Below are positions 25,058 to 33,903 of a DNA stretch of 48,765 bases, one piece after another; within the stretch, counting starts at the first letter, position 1; every line of letters starts with the position of its first letter. The position numbers were made by a program, and so were the translations under genes. Below the pieces are notes generated by a model. The model searched no databases and was not told where the DNA came from. It saw only the letters and a list, made by a program, of their open reading frames with translations. The DNA is from Nocardia cyriacigeorgica NBRC 100375 (GTDB taxonomy: Bacteria; Actinomycetota; Actinomycetes; Mycobacteriales; Mycobacteriaceae). Location: positions 1 to 48,765 of the forward strand of contig NZ_BAFY01000324.1 of assembly GCF_000308555.1 (NCBI RefSeq). Reading direction: 5' to 3'.

Positions 25058-25074
25058 TAAGACGAGTCGACTTA
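25058..25074 (+). promoter_or_regulatory. TetR operator upstream of the lipoprotein-SDR genes
   Basis: TAAGACGAGTCGACTTA matches the palindrome at 22881-22897 in its outer and inner bases with one mismatch in the arms. It lies 18 bp before the start codon at 25092, where bound repressor would block transcription or initiation. Confidence 0.65.
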
Positions 25075-25091
25075 ATCGAAAGGTCCCACCG

Positions 25092-26813
25092 ATGAATCAG
25101 CTACCCCGACCGGTTCCACGGGGCCCGAGGCGGCATCCGGTGCGGATAGTCGCTGTGTTCGTGATCGTGGCGCTCGGCGCCGTGATCACAGCCTGCGCGG
25201 ACGACCGTGTGTCCGCATCGTCATCCGGGACGAGTACCGATTCACCGGCGATGCCGCCCCGCAACCCCTGGCTCACCGACAGCGCCTACCCCATCAGCCA
25301 CGTCAACCCAGCGGCAACGGACTCGGCCGCACTGGCCGGACCCGAGGTGGGCCGGCAACTCACCACATCGGATGTGCGCACGTCCCCGACGGTGTTCACG
25401 TCCAACCCGACGGTAAAGAAGGCCGGCACCGATTCGGTCATCTTCGCGGCCGGCGCACACGGCATCGATAAGTTCTACGCCACCGACGGCGTATTCGAGC
25501 CGGTCGGGTTCCTGCCCTACCCCGGGCATGAGGATGCCGCGGCGCGTGCCGACTCGACAGCGATTGCCGACCTGCTGGCGCGCACGGATGAGGCTTACCG
25601 CGCCAAGGATGACGCGCGGCTGCTCGCGCTGAGCGAGGACGCCGCTGCCCTGGGATTCAACCGGGACAATATCGCCAATGGCGCCTACAACATGATCGAC
25701 CGCGACGGCTTCCACTACGCGGCGATCTCGGGAATGCGGATCATCAAGTCGACCGACGACAACGATCCGCACAAACCACTCCGCATCGACAAGGTCGTCG
25801 AGCTGAGTCGCATCCTGCCCGCCGGGTTGCCTGCGAATGTCGTGGCCGCGGTGTCGGATCCCGCCGCCAAGATCGTCGCGTTGGGCATGACCTATGACGG
25901 CCATATCGTCGCCGCAGCATCGGCGGCCCTGTTCCTGCTGGATCGTGACCTCACCATCAAAGCTGTGCTGCCGTTTCAGGGCGAGCAGATGGAGAACAAT
26001 GTCGCCATCGACGAAACCGGCATCTATGCGGTCACTTCCCGTCACATGATGAAGGTGGTGTGGACCGGTTCCCGGCTGTCGACCGACGAAGCCGACGGTG
26101 GATGGGTGTCCGACTACGACACGATGTCTCCGGATCAGGCGCGTGCGGCCGGCGCATTGACGCTGTCAGGCGGTTCGGGGACCACACCGACGCTCATGGG
26201 CTTCGGCGACGATGCCGACAAGCTGGTCCTCATCTCCGACGCCAACCCCGACGGACCCAACCTGGTCGCATTCTGGCGGGACCGAATTCCCGAGGGATAC
26301 ACGCCACAACCAGGTGCGCGCTCCCCGCGCATTGCCGGACAGATCCCGATCGACGTCGCCGAGGTCACCATAGAACTGTCTCCCAATGTGGTCGGGTACG
26401 GAGCGCTGGTGGCGTCGACCGCCTATCCCGATCCGGTTCGCGATATCTGGGGCAACGTCTTCACCGCGGGTGTGACCCGGCCCGCGCCGAAGGGCCTGCA
26501 GAAATTCGTCTGGGATCCCGACAGTGATTCCTTCGCCAAGGCATGGGCCAACCGCGAGGTCGATAACAGCGATGTCATCGTTCCCGGCGTTTCGGCGGTC
26601 ACCGGAATGATCTACGCCGCGAACAAAACCAACGGCACCTACGAGATCACCGGCGTCGACTGGAACACCGGCGAAACGTCGGCGCACTGGCCGTTCCCCG
26701 ACGACAGCCGGATGTGGAACTGCTTCGGCGGCATCACCGCAATCCTCGACAACGGAGACCTGCTGGTCGGGGGCCTCTTCTCCATCAAGCGAATTCATGC
26801 CGGACCCGCATAG
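25092..26813 (+). CDS. Large secreted lipoprotein of the GTTPTLMG family
   Basis: A 573-residue protein with a basic N-terminus, a hydrophobic segment (VRIVAVFVIVALGAVITAC) and a Cys lipobox. The mature protein begins NPWLTDSAYPISHVNPAATDS and consists of repeated beta-strand segments with bladed-propeller character, such as DRDGFHYAAISGMRIIKSTDDN and AIDETGIYAVTSRHMMKVVWTG. A conserved block SGGSGTTPTLMGFGDDADKLVLISDANPDGPNLVAFWRD follows. The gene at 31401 is a close paralogue of almost the same length, and the gene at 42041 a distant one. I do not know its substrate; secretion and propeller-like repeats suggest a surface binding protein or hydrolase. ATG 25092 is chosen because it precedes the signal sequence. 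The SDR gene follows after 41 bp. Confidence 0.8.
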   Translation: MNQLPRPVPRGPRRHPVRIVAVFVIVALGAVITACADDRVSASSSGTSTDSPAMPPRNPWLTDSAYPISHVNPAATDSAALAGPEVGRQLTTSDVRTSPTVFTSNPTVKKAGTDSVIFAAGAHGIDKFYATDGVFEPVGFLPYPGHEDAAARADSTAIADLLARTDEAYRAKDDARLLALSEDAAALGFNRDNIANGAYNMIDRDGFHYAAISGMRIIKSTDDNDPHKPLRIDKVVELSRILPAGLPANVVAAVSDPAAKIVALGMTYDGHIVAAASAALFLLDRDLTIKAVLPFQGEQMENNVAIDETGIYAVTSRHMMKVVWTGSRLSTDEADGGWVSDYDTMSPDQARAAGALTLSGGSGTTPTLMGFGDDADKLVLISDANPDGPNLVAFWRDRIPEGYTPQPGARSPRIAGQIPIDVAEVTIELSPNVVGYGALVASTAYPDPVRDIWGNVFTAGVTRPAPKGLQKFVWDPDSDSFAKAWANREVDNSDVIVPGVSAVTGMIYAANKTNGTYEITGVDWNTGETSAHWPFPDDSRMWNCFGGITAILDNGDLLVGGLFSIKRIHAGPA

Positions 26814-26854
26814 GTACCACCATCCGATTTTCCCACCCGACAGGAGACCACACG

Positions 26855-27607
26855 ATGAGCGGACGCCTCAACGGCCGCGTTGCCCTCATCACCGGCGGCG
26901 CGTCCGGCATGGGGAGCTGCACACGCCCGGGCATTCATCCGGGAGGGAGCGCGGGTCACCATCGCGGACATCGCCGATGATGCGGGCCGCGCGCTGGCCG
27001 ATGAGCTCGGAGCTGCCGCGACGTATCTGCACCTCGACGTCACCCGCGCAGGGCATTGGGAAGCCGCAGTAGCCGAAACACAACGCATCTTCGGAAAACT
27101 CGACGTGCTCGTCAACAATGCGGGAGTTCTCGACGGCGGACCGTTGGGAACCTATACCGAACGTCAGTGGGGGCGTGTGCTCAGCGTCAATCTCACCGGT
27201 CCGTTCCTGGGAATATCCGCTGCACGTGATGCGCTGATCGCGGCCCGACCGGCCTCGGTGATCAATATTTCCTCCGCCGCGGGCATCCAGGGTGTCTCCG
27301 GCATGCACGCCTACACCGCCTCCAAATTCGGTCTCCGCGGTCTCACCAAGTCCGCCGCCCTCGAACTCGCGTCGCACGGCGTCCGCGTGAACTCGGTGCA
27401 CCCGGCGGAATCCTGACCCCGATGATCGCCGGCGAAACAACGGGCGCCCCGGCCATCAACCGAGCCGGCGACACGCTCCGACGCCTCGGTCTCCCCGAAG
27501 AGGTCACCGACCTCGTGGTCTTTCTCGCCGCCGAAGAATCCAGCTACTGCAACGGTGCAGAATTCGTCGTCGACGGCGGCATGACCGCCGGATCCACCTT
27601 CGGTTGA
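26855..27607 (+). pseudogene. Short-chain dehydrogenase/reductase with two compensating frameshifts
   Basis: The pieces together make a normal SDR of about 250 residues: NAD(P)-binding GRVALITGGASGMG, then (next frame) AHARAFIREGARV, LVNNAGVLDGG, catalytic VINISSAAG and YTASKFGLRGLTKSAALELA (Ser, Tyr, Lys present), then (original frame) ILTPMIAGETTG and the C-terminal CNGAEFVVDGGMTAGSTFG. The frame changes once at the GGGG at 26911-26914 (one extra G) and back at 27401-27408, where CCCGGCGG lacks one G. Removing these two differences gives one continuous frame with the expected total length. It is either a recent pseudogene or a sequencing artefact. It would be cotranscribed with the lipoprotein gene 41 bp upstream, and ATG 26855 has a CAGGAGA ribosome-binding site. 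Confidence 0.8.
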
Positions 27608-27760
27608 TCAGATCGGCCGCCCCGCAGCACGGCGCTCGACGTCGTACACAATTCGCACGGTACGGTGTCCCAGCCAACTCGGTCGTACTACACGCACGGC
27701 TCGGTCGAGTTCGAGATCTGTTGCCATGGCCTGAATCATCGCGCGTTGTCAGCCCACCCT

Positions 27761-29440
27761 TCAGCGGCGTCGAATGCGGTGCACCACAAACGGCTCGAGA
27801 TCATCAATGGCCGACTCCGGGTCGCTGCGATGATTCCAGCGAAACATGGCGATAGAGACCTCTTCGGGTGTGAAATCGATGATGGAGAAGCCGTTCTCCT
27901 CGATGGGGGCAACAATCTCTTCGGCCCGGAGGGTCGTCGATGGTGTCGGGAGAGTGCCGCGGAACGACGAGGGGAAACCAGGTCCGCCTGTGCCGGGTGT
28001 GCCACAGCACAGGGAGACAACCGGGTTGGCGGACAAATCGTGCCCGCGAGTAGCGCTGATGGTGCCGAGGGCGGATGCGTGCAGGTCGCCGCTGATGAAC
28101 AGGGGGATACGGTCGGCGCGGGCCGAGGCGGCAGTGATCAGGCGGTCGTGCTGGTCGTGCCATCCACTCGGCCAGAATGGTTTGTCCATCTCGGCATGCA
28201 GCTGTCCGTCGTCGCCGAGGACATCGGGGTACCACTCGAGAAACTTGCCGGCTCCCCACAGAATGGGCGAGCTGGGCATGTGTGCGTAGTGCGCGGCGTC
28301 GGTACTTCGGGTCCGTTCGATCAGCCACCGTTCGATCGGCTCCGGCACCATCCGCGCGTCGGGGTGGCCGTCGCGGCCCGTTGCCCCGTTATAGTCGGGC
28401 TGATTCGGGTCACGGGTGTTGTTGGCCAGCCCTTTTGCGTTGTAGATCCAGCCTTCGAAGAGGTTGCCATAACGCAGCACTCCGAAATCCGGTGACAGTC
28501 CTCGGTCGTCGGCGAATCCGCTGGGCATGTCGGCATCGGTGAACAGCTCCGGATAGTAGAACTGCTGGGTGCTCCTGGCCGCGTCGACCATGAATGGGTC
28601 CGGCGGGAACGTCCGCAGATGGGGTCCCGCCTCATCGTTCTCGGTGTAGTCGTGGTCGTCCCGGACGAAATACACTGGAGTGGACCGCCAATCGACGCCG
28701 TAGAGGTCCGCGATCTGCGGCCCGAAGTCGCGTTTGAGGATCGGCTCGTTGACGGTGCCCTTGATCGGCAGTCCGCGATCGAAATACCCGCCACCGATCA
28801 CCCCCGCCTGAGGCGAGCTGCCCTGAGCCAGCCCGCTGGGCATGGATCTGATGTCCCAGTACACGTGATCACCATTGGCATGCAGTGCATCCGGAGCGAA
28901 TGACAACGCCCGGGCGAGTAGTCGCCGCTTGATCCGCAGTGGCTGGAATTGTGGCGCCACGGGTGGGTAGCCGGACATCGGCGCGAGGAATGCCTCTGGG
29001 CCGCCGGCGCACGTGATGGCAGCTAGCCGGAATCGCCGCGGTGCGGCGCTCGGAGCCGGGAAGGTGCGTAACGGCCACGGCGACGTGAGGGGTGCGCCCG
29101 CGACGTCGGTAAGACGCAATGTGTACTGACGGTCACTTTCCAGTCCACCGACATCGAAGGCGAAGCACTCGCCCGCCGTGTCGGTCATCGCGCCCGGCAC
29201 GGGGACGTCATCGACTGTGAGCAGTGGCGGCTGGGCTATCGGTGCGTGCAACGACACCTTGATGAGGAATCGGTCATGGGAGGCCGTCGGCAGGATATGC
29301 CGGACGGGGCCGGGATCGAAGCCCGCGCCCTCGGCGCGCGCCGCCGGAGTCCGCACCAACGCCACACCCGCCGTCCCGGCCGCGATCGCTCCGGACCGCG
29401 TCAAGAAACGTCGGCGACTCCATCCGGTTGGTCTCTGCAC
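27761..29440 (-). CDS. PhoD-like alkaline phosphatase/phosphodiesterase, Tat-exported
   Basis: A metallophosphoesterase of about 560 residues with a twin-arginine signal (SRRRFLTRSGAIAAGTAGVALV), so it is exported folded. An N-terminal beta domain (about 40-150) precedes the catalytic part, with ALHANGDHVYWDIRS, YFVRDDHDYTENDEAG and LFISGDLHASALGTI supplying the Asp, His and Asn metal ligands as in PhoD. PhoD hydrolyses phosphate mono- and diesters outside the cell using Fe and Ca. The start is uncertain: GTG 29440 follows GAAAAGAAGGG, but the frame is open to an ATG at 29491. The 153 bp between its stop and the SDR gene hold nothing recognised. Confidence 0.85.
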   Translation of the reverse strand: MQRPTGWSRRRFLTRSGAIAAGTAGVALVRTPAARAEGAGFDPGPVRHILPTASHDRFLIKVSLHAPIAQPPLLTVDDVPVPGAMTDTAGECFAFDVGGLESDRQYTLRLTDVAGAPLTSPWPLRTFPAPSAAPRRFRLAAITCAGGPEAFLAPMSGYPPVAPQFQPLRIKRRLLARALSFAPDALHANGDHVYWDIRSMPSGLAQGSSPQAGVIGGGYFDRGLPIKGTVNEPILKRDFGPQIADLYGVDWRSTPVYFVRDDHDYTENDEAGPHLRTFPPDPFMVDAARSTQQFYYPELFTDADMPSGFADDRGLSPDFGVLRYGNLFEGWIYNAKGLANNTRDPNQPDYNGATGRDGHPDARMVPEPIERWLIERTRSTDAAHYAHMPSSPILWGAGKFLEWYPDVLGDDGQLHAEMDKPFWPSGWHDQHDRLITAASARADRIPLFISGDLHASALGTISATRGHDLSANPVVSLCCGTPGTGGPGFPSSFRGTLPTPSTTLRAEEIVAPIEENGFSIIDFTPEEVSIAMFRWNHRSDPESAIDDLEPFVVHRIRRR

Positions 29441-29493
29441 TACTACTCGCCCTTCTTTTCTCAGCCTTGCCAACTTAGACATGATATACATGT

Positions 29494-29695
29494 TTATACG
29501 TTGTATCTACCATTTGGATGACGCAGCATCACCCCCGTGCTCCACTCCAGCCCGCTCGGAGATGGCGCGGATCGATGCCGCCGCCGGACCGCACTCGGCA
29601 CAGAGGTCGGCCACATGTGCGAGAACGGCGGGCACAACCTCGTTCGACCCAGCGGAGCCATGGCGCGCGACGTCCCTTGCACGTCGTGTAGTCAC
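29494..29695 (-). pseudogene. Truncated, frameshifted TetR-type regulator
   Basis: From GTG 29695 the frame reads MTTRRARDV, then VVPAVLAHVADLCAECGPAAASIRAISERAGVEHG. This is clearly homologous to the start of the TetR at 33321 (VVSAVLEHAADLFAARGPSATSIRTIAERAGVNHG). Homology then moves to the next frame (VMLRHPNGRYNV versus LVFRHFGAKDN) at the CCCCC run at 29532-29536, and ends at 29494. The ligand-binding domain is absent. The start codon lies inside the operator at 29687-29704, exactly as in the intact TetR gene, so the two are duplicates and this copy has decayed. Confidence 0.75.
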
Positions 29696-29736
29696 ACGAC
29701 TACAGTAGTGGATGTTGCTGTAGTCAAACGACTACA
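29687..29736. promoter_or_regulatory. Two perfect TetR operators before the dioxygenase gene
   Basis: TGTAGTCACACGACTACA (29687-29704) and TGTAGTCAAACGACTACA (29719-29736) are both perfect TGTAGTC-N4-GACTACA palindromes. Their centres are 32 bp apart, about three helical turns. They sit between the decayed TetR gene and the TauD-type dioxygenase gene. The same site overlaps the start of the intact TetR gene at 33312-33329, which identifies the probable repressor. Confidence 0.85.
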
Positions 29737-29763
29737 GAATGTGTCGACAGAAAGAAGACCACG

Positions 29764-30717
29764 ATGCCAACCACAGGCGTGAAGGACCCCGCTGCCGACT
29801 TCGCTGCCCGCCCTGTGCGGCTGCCGGGCTACCCGGTGTTGTCGGGCCCGTTCACCTACCTAGCGGCCGAGCGAGACCGGCTCGCAGCACGAGACTGGGA
29901 GTACTTCGATGCGCGCCAGGTGGGCGCGACACTCGGGGCAGAGATTTCCGGAATTGATCTGACCGCAGAATTGCCGAACGCCGCGATCGTCGAACTTCGC
30001 CAAGCCCTTCACGAGTACAAGGTGCTGTTCTTCCGCGATCAACCGATTACGCCACAGCAGCATGTCAACTTCGCCCGCCGGTTCGGCACATTGGAAGTCC
30101 ACCCATTCATCCCTTCCAACACCAGCCACCCCGAACTGGTGCGGTTCGAGAAGAGCGCCCAGGTCAGCGGATTCGAAAATGCCTGGCATCACGATGTCAC
30201 CTGGCGCGAACAACCGTCGATGGGCGCCATCCTGCACGCCATCTCGGTACCCGCCCTCGGGGGTGACACCCTGTTCTCCGACATGAACGCCGCCTACGAG
30301 GCCTTAGACGACGCCACCCGCGCCCAGGTCGAAAACCTCGACGCCGTACACGACTTCACCCGTGCGTTCGGCCACCTTCTCGACGACGAGCGACGCGCGA
30401 AAATGACTGCCGAACACCCCCCGGTCCGGCATCCGGTGGTGTGCACACATCCGGTGACCGGTCGCAAACATCTGTTCGTCAACAGGATCTTCACCGACCG
30501 CATCGATGGTATGGACCTCGATGAGGGCCGCGCGTTGATCGACCGGCTGTGCCGCACGGCCGATGCGCCGGAGCATCAGGTCCGGCTACGTTGGGAGCCG
30601 GACACCGTGGCTTTCTGGGACAACCGGGCGGTCCAGCACTACGCAGCCAGTGATTACTGGCCCCAGATCAGGGTGATGGAGCGTGCATCCATCATCGGCC
30701 CACGACCCGTTCGCTGA
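29764..30717 (+). CDS. TauD/TfdA-family 2-oxoglutarate-dependent dioxygenase
   Basis: A 317-residue non-haem iron oxygenase. The facial triad is visible: His142-x-Asp144 in NAWHHDVTW and the distal His292 in WDNRAVQHYA. Arg303 in QIRVMER would bind the 2-oxoglutarate carboxylate. EYKVLFFRDQPITPQQHVNFARRFG and PSMGAILHAISVPALGGDTLFSD are typical of the taurine dioxygenase/alkylsulfatase group. The enzyme probably hydroxylates beside a sulfonate, sulfate ester or similar group and releases it. A formylglycine sulfatase lies nearby, which makes sulfate-ester or sulfonate use attractive but unproved. It is controlled by the paired TGTAGTC operators just upstream. The next gene starts immediately after its stop codon. 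Confidence 0.88.
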   Translation: MPTTGVKDPAADFAARPVRLPGYPVLSGPFTYLAAERDRLAARDWEYFDARQVGATLGAEISGIDLTAELPNAAIVELRQALHEYKVLFFRDQPITPQQHVNFARRFGTLEVHPFIPSNTSHPELVRFEKSAQVSGFENAWHHDVTWREQPSMGAILHAISVPALGGDTLFSDMNAAYEALDDATRAQVENLDAVHDFTRAFGHLLDDERRAKMTAEHPPVRHPVVCTHPVTGRKHLFVNRIFTDRIDGMDLDEGRALIDRLCRTADAPEHQVRLRWEPDTVAFWDNRAVQHYAASDYWPQIRVMERASIIGPRPVR

Positions 30718-31365
30718 ATGACCATCGACGGCGAGCAGGCGGCGCGAACCGACACCGCATCCACGACAGGTGCAGTCGCCTCAAAGCTCCTGGGCCCCAA
30801 CAGTAGGAGGCAGTTCATCGATGCTGCCGCCCCGGTTGTGGCATTCCTTGCCGGCAATCACCTACTCGGCCCATTGGCCGCGGTCGTACTCGCCGTCGCC
30901 GTCGCCGTCACACTCTCGGCGTGGCGGCTGTGGCGCGGCGATTCGGTCAAGATCGTCGGGGCAGCTCTCGCTGCGGTCACACTGCATTCCGTACTGGTGG
31001 TTGCGACCGGCGAGGGCCGAAGCTACTTCCTACCCGAACTGTTCGGTTCCTTGGCCCTCGCCATTGTGTTCGGCGTGACGGTGCCCTCGCGCCGGCCGTT
31101 GACCCTGCGCGTGTGCCAACGCTTCCGCATCCATTCGCTGGCCTCGGTAGCCGTTCACAAGCACCGGCTCCTCACCATTCTGTGGACGGTGCAATGGCTG
31201 GTGCATGTCGTCGTGATCGCGCCCTTGTATGCCGCCGACCAGGTCACCGCGCTCGGTATCGCGACCATCATCCTGGGCAAGCCGTCGGTAATTCTCGCTA
31301 TCGCGGCCTCATGGTGGTGGCTTCGTAAACACGCCGCATCTGCTTCCCACCTGATCCAAGACTGA
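30718..31365 (+). CDS. DUF3159-type membrane protein
   Basis: A 215-residue integral membrane protein with about five or six helices. FIDAAAPVVAFLAGNHLLGPLAAVVLAVAVAVTLSAWRLWRGDSVKIVGAAL and GEGRSYFLPELFGSLALAIVFGVTVPSRRPL have the layout of DUF3159, a family distantly like septation protein A. ATG 30718 directly follows the TGA of the dioxygenase gene, so the two are cotranscribed and probably coupled. A paralogue lies at 39399-40040 with the same GEGRxxFLP motif. It could move the product or substrate of the dioxygenase, but the family function is unknown. Confidence 0.8.
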   Translation: MTIDGEQAARTDTASTTGAVASKLLGPNSRRQFIDAAAPVVAFLAGNHLLGPLAAVVLAVAVAVTLSAWRLWRGDSVKIVGAALAAVTLHSVLVVATGEGRSYFLPELFGSLALAIVFGVTVPSRRPLTLRVCQRFRIHSLASVAVHKHRLLTILWTVQWLVHVVVIAPLYAADQVTALGIATIILGKPSVILAIAASWWWLRKHAASASHLIQD

Positions 31366-31400
31366 TCTCGTCCACCACCCCGGAGACTATCGGATAATCG

Positions 31401-33125
31401 ATGAACGAACCCCTGGAGAACCACACCAGACCATGCGCGAGCGGACGCCATTCACGGTCTGATCGCTATCGGCCACTTGTCGCGGTGGTCGCCATACTCA
31501 CAGCCGCCGCGGTGCTGGCGGTCGGATGCACCGCCGACCCGGCGCCGCCGCACGAGGCAGCCGCCCCGAGCTCGCCACCGGCCAACCCTTGGCTGGCCGA
31601 ATCCGAGTACCCCATAACCCATTTCAATTCTGCCGCCACTGACGCCTCAACGGTGACCGGCCCTGAAGTCTCCAAAGAGTTATCACATTCGGATGTGCAG
31701 TACGTCGCCACCACATATTCGAGCAATCCGACCGTGAAATACATCGGTGACGACCGAATCGTGCTGGCGCCGAGCATGTACGGAATTCACAAGATACGTG
31801 CCACCGGCGACCGGTTCGAGGAGATCGACTTCCTCCCCTACCCCGGTATGCAGCCGCCGGACCCGGCGCTCGTCGACAGTCTGATCGACGCGACCGACGC
31901 CGCCATCGCAGCCAATGACGACGCTGCTCTGGTCGGCCTTGCCGGACAGGCCGAGGCGGCGGGAATCAGCTACGCCAAGATTCCGAACGGCGCCTATAGC
32001 ATGATCGACAAGGATGGGTACCACTACTCTGTCATCGAAGGCGGTCGCGTCCTGCGCACCACCGACGACAACCTCGTGGACGGCCCGTTGCGGTACGACA
32101 AGGTCGTCGATCTGCGCACCGCTCCCCTCCCGGAAGGAACGCCGCCCGATGTCGCTGCCGCAGTACGGCAGCCCGGCGCTCAACTCGTCGGGATGGGCAT
32201 GACATTCGATGGTCACGTCGTCGTCGGATCGAGTTCTGCACTCGTCGCCATGAACCGTGATCTCGACATCGTGTCGGTGCTGCCCTTCTCGAATGAGCGC
32301 CTCGAAAACAGCTTCGCGATCGACGAGACAGGCATCTACGCCGTGACATCCCGCCGGATGCTCGAGGTCGCTTGGACAGGCGAGAAGCTATCGATCGCCG
32401 AGGAAGACGGCGGTTGGGAAGCCGACTACACCCGGTCCGATCCCGCGATCGCCCAGGCCGCAGGATCATTGACCCGTTCTGGCGGCTCCGGTACCACGCC
32501 GACGCTCATGGGATTCGGCGACGATGAGGACAAACTGGTCCTCATCTCTGATGCGAGTGCTGATGGACCGAGCCTGGTCGCCTTCTGGCGTGACGAGATT
32601 CCGGCCGACGCGGACGACAGCGGGACCGACGCACCGCCGAGCCGCATCGCCGGCGAAGTAAAGGTGGACGGCACCGACGTCACTCTCGAGCTGTCCCCCA
32701 CCGTATTCGGCCAGGATGTCCTGGCTACGACTACGGCGTATCCAGAACCCGCTCCGAGCGTATGGGCCAACATCTTCGCGCCCGGTGCCACGCGCGCCGC
32801 ACCTCGAGGGATGCAGAAGTTCCATTGGAACAGCGCGGACAACACCTTCGAAAAGGTGTGGGAGAACACCGAAGTCGACAACAGCGACATCACGGTTCCG
32901 TCGGTTTCCGCGGATGGGAAGATGTTGTATGCCGCCAGTAAGCGCGACGGCAAGTACGAGTACGTCGGAATTGATTGGAATACCGGAGAAATTGTCGCGC
33001 GGTGGCCGATGCCGGATGCCAGCCGGAAGTGGAACCTGTTCGGAGGCATGATCACGCCGATCGGAGGCGGCGACTTCCTCGCCGGCGGCTTGTTCTCGAT
33101 CAAGCGCGTCTCGGCGGGATCGTGA
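31401..33125 (+). CDS. Large secreted lipoprotein, paralogue of the gene at 25092
   Basis: A 574-residue lipoprotein (RPLVAVVAILTAAAVLAVGC, then TADPAPP) with the same plan as the gene at 25092: NPWLAESEYPITHFNSAATDAS at the mature N-terminus, DKDGYHYSVIEGGRVLRTTDDN, AIDETGIYAVTSRRMLEVAWTG, SGGSGTTPTLMGFGDDEDKLVLISDASADGPSLVAFWRDEIP and a C-terminal YVGIDWNTGEIVARWPMPDASRKWNLFGGM. It follows the dioxygenase-DUF3159 pair after 35 bp and is probably in the same TGTAGTC-controlled operon. Thus each regulon contains one such lipoprotein. A role in capturing an extracellular substrate fits the context but is inference. Confidence 0.8.
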   Translation: MNEPLENHTRPCASGRHSRSDRYRPLVAVVAILTAAAVLAVGCTADPAPPHEAAAPSSPPANPWLAESEYPITHFNSAATDASTVTGPEVSKELSHSDVQYVATTYSSNPTVKYIGDDRIVLAPSMYGIHKIRATGDRFEEIDFLPYPGMQPPDPALVDSLIDATDAAIAANDDAALVGLAGQAEAAGISYAKIPNGAYSMIDKDGYHYSVIEGGRVLRTTDDNLVDGPLRYDKVVDLRTAPLPEGTPPDVAAAVRQPGAQLVGMGMTFDGHVVVGSSSALVAMNRDLDIVSVLPFSNERLENSFAIDETGIYAVTSRRMLEVAWTGEKLSIAEEDGGWEADYTRSDPAIAQAAGSLTRSGGSGTTPTLMGFGDDEDKLVLISDASADGPSLVAFWRDEIPADADDSGTDAPPSRIAGEVKVDGTDVTLELSPTVFGQDVLATTTAYPEPAPSVWANIFAPGATRAAPRGMQKFHWNSADNTFEKVWENTEVDNSDITVPSVSADGKMLYAASKRDGKYEYVGIDWNTGEIVARWPMPDASRKWNLFGGMITPIGGGDFLAGGLFSIKRVSAGS

Positions 33126-33194
33126 CCATCGGGCAGAGGTGACTGCCGCCGATCAGGTCGCTGATCCAGAGACGATCGACTAGTTCCGCACCAG

Positions 33195-33231
33195 ATAGGT
33201 CCCGGCCCTGGCACCCAGGGCCGGGACCTAT
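33195..33231 (+). terminator. Hairpin after the lipoprotein gene
   Basis: A perfect 17-bp stem (ATAGGTCCCGGCCCTGG and its complement) closes a 3-base loop. It ends the dioxygenase operon about 70 bp after the lipoprotein stop. No clear T tract follows. Confidence 0.8.
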
Positions 33232-33311
33232 CGCAGTTCGAGGAGGGCCGCATCCTGCGACTCCGAGATCAGCGCGATCCCGGAAACCGAAAAGGCAACC
33301 ATATCCGCTAC

Positions 33312-33329
33312 TGTAGTCGCATGACTACG
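33312..33329 (+). promoter_or_regulatory. TetR operator overlapping the regulator's start codon
   Basis: TGTAGTCGCATGACTACG is the TGTAGTC-N4-GACTACA palindrome with one end base changed. The ATG of the TetR gene at 33321 is the middle of the site, so there is no room for a ribosome-binding site. This suggests a leaderless transcript and tight autorepression. Confidence 0.8.
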
Positions 33330-33899
33330 AATCCGGAGGGTAAAGGTTCTGATAGCCCGGGACCGCTCGGTCGCGCGGAGGTCGTGTCCGCTGTGCTCGA
33401 GCATGCGGCCGACCTGTTCGCCGCACGAGGCCCGTCGGCGACCTCGATCCGCACCATCGCCGAACGAGCCGGGGTCAACCATGGGCTCGTCTTCCGGCAC
33501 TTCGGCGCCAAGGACAACCTGGTCGCCGCGGTCCTCGATCACCTATCGGTGCAGAACGCGGAACTCACCGACTTTCAGCTGCTGTCGCTGGACGATCCGC
33601 GAATGCGGCGGCACTGGCTGGTGCTGGCGCGCTGCATACTCGACGGGTATCCGGTGGGACAGATGCAGAATCGGTTCCCGGTCGTCGACCGCATGATCAG
33701 GGCAGCGCGGTCACACCACTCCAGCGAAGACGGCGCAACGATGGCCGTGGCACACGTCATCGCGTTTCAGCTCGGCTGGCAACTGTTCGCACCGTTCCTG
33801 CGCTCCGCGACGGGGCTCGACGACATCCCGGCCGATCGTCTCCGGCAGGCCATCGACACCGAAGCCGTACGAATCATGCGTGGCGACGCATCAGCGTGA
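33321..33899 (+). CDS. TetR-family regulator of the TGTAGTC regulon
   Basis: A 192-residue TetR protein. The HTH (VVSAVLEHAADLFAARGPSATSIRTIAERAGVNHGLVFRHFGAKDNLVAAVLDHL) is canonical and is followed by a helical ligand-binding domain. Its start codon lies within a palindrome that also occurs twice before the TauD-type dioxygenase gene and once before the secreted protein gene at 42041. It is therefore the likely repressor of all three loci. A truncated duplicate lies at 29494-29695. The gene ends 4 bp before the convergent DUF202 gene. The ligand is unknown, possibly the dioxygenase substrate. Confidence 0.9.
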   Translation: MTTNPEGKGSDSPGPLGRAEVVSAVLEHAADLFAARGPSATSIRTIAERAGVNHGLVFRHFGAKDNLVAAVLDHLSVQNAELTDFQLLSLDDPRMRRHWLVLARCILDGYPVGQMQNRFPVVDRMIRAARSHHSSEDGATMAVAHVIAFQLGWQLFAPFLRSATGLDDIPADRLRQAIDTEAVRIMRGDASA

Positions 33900-33903
33900 T
33901 CGG

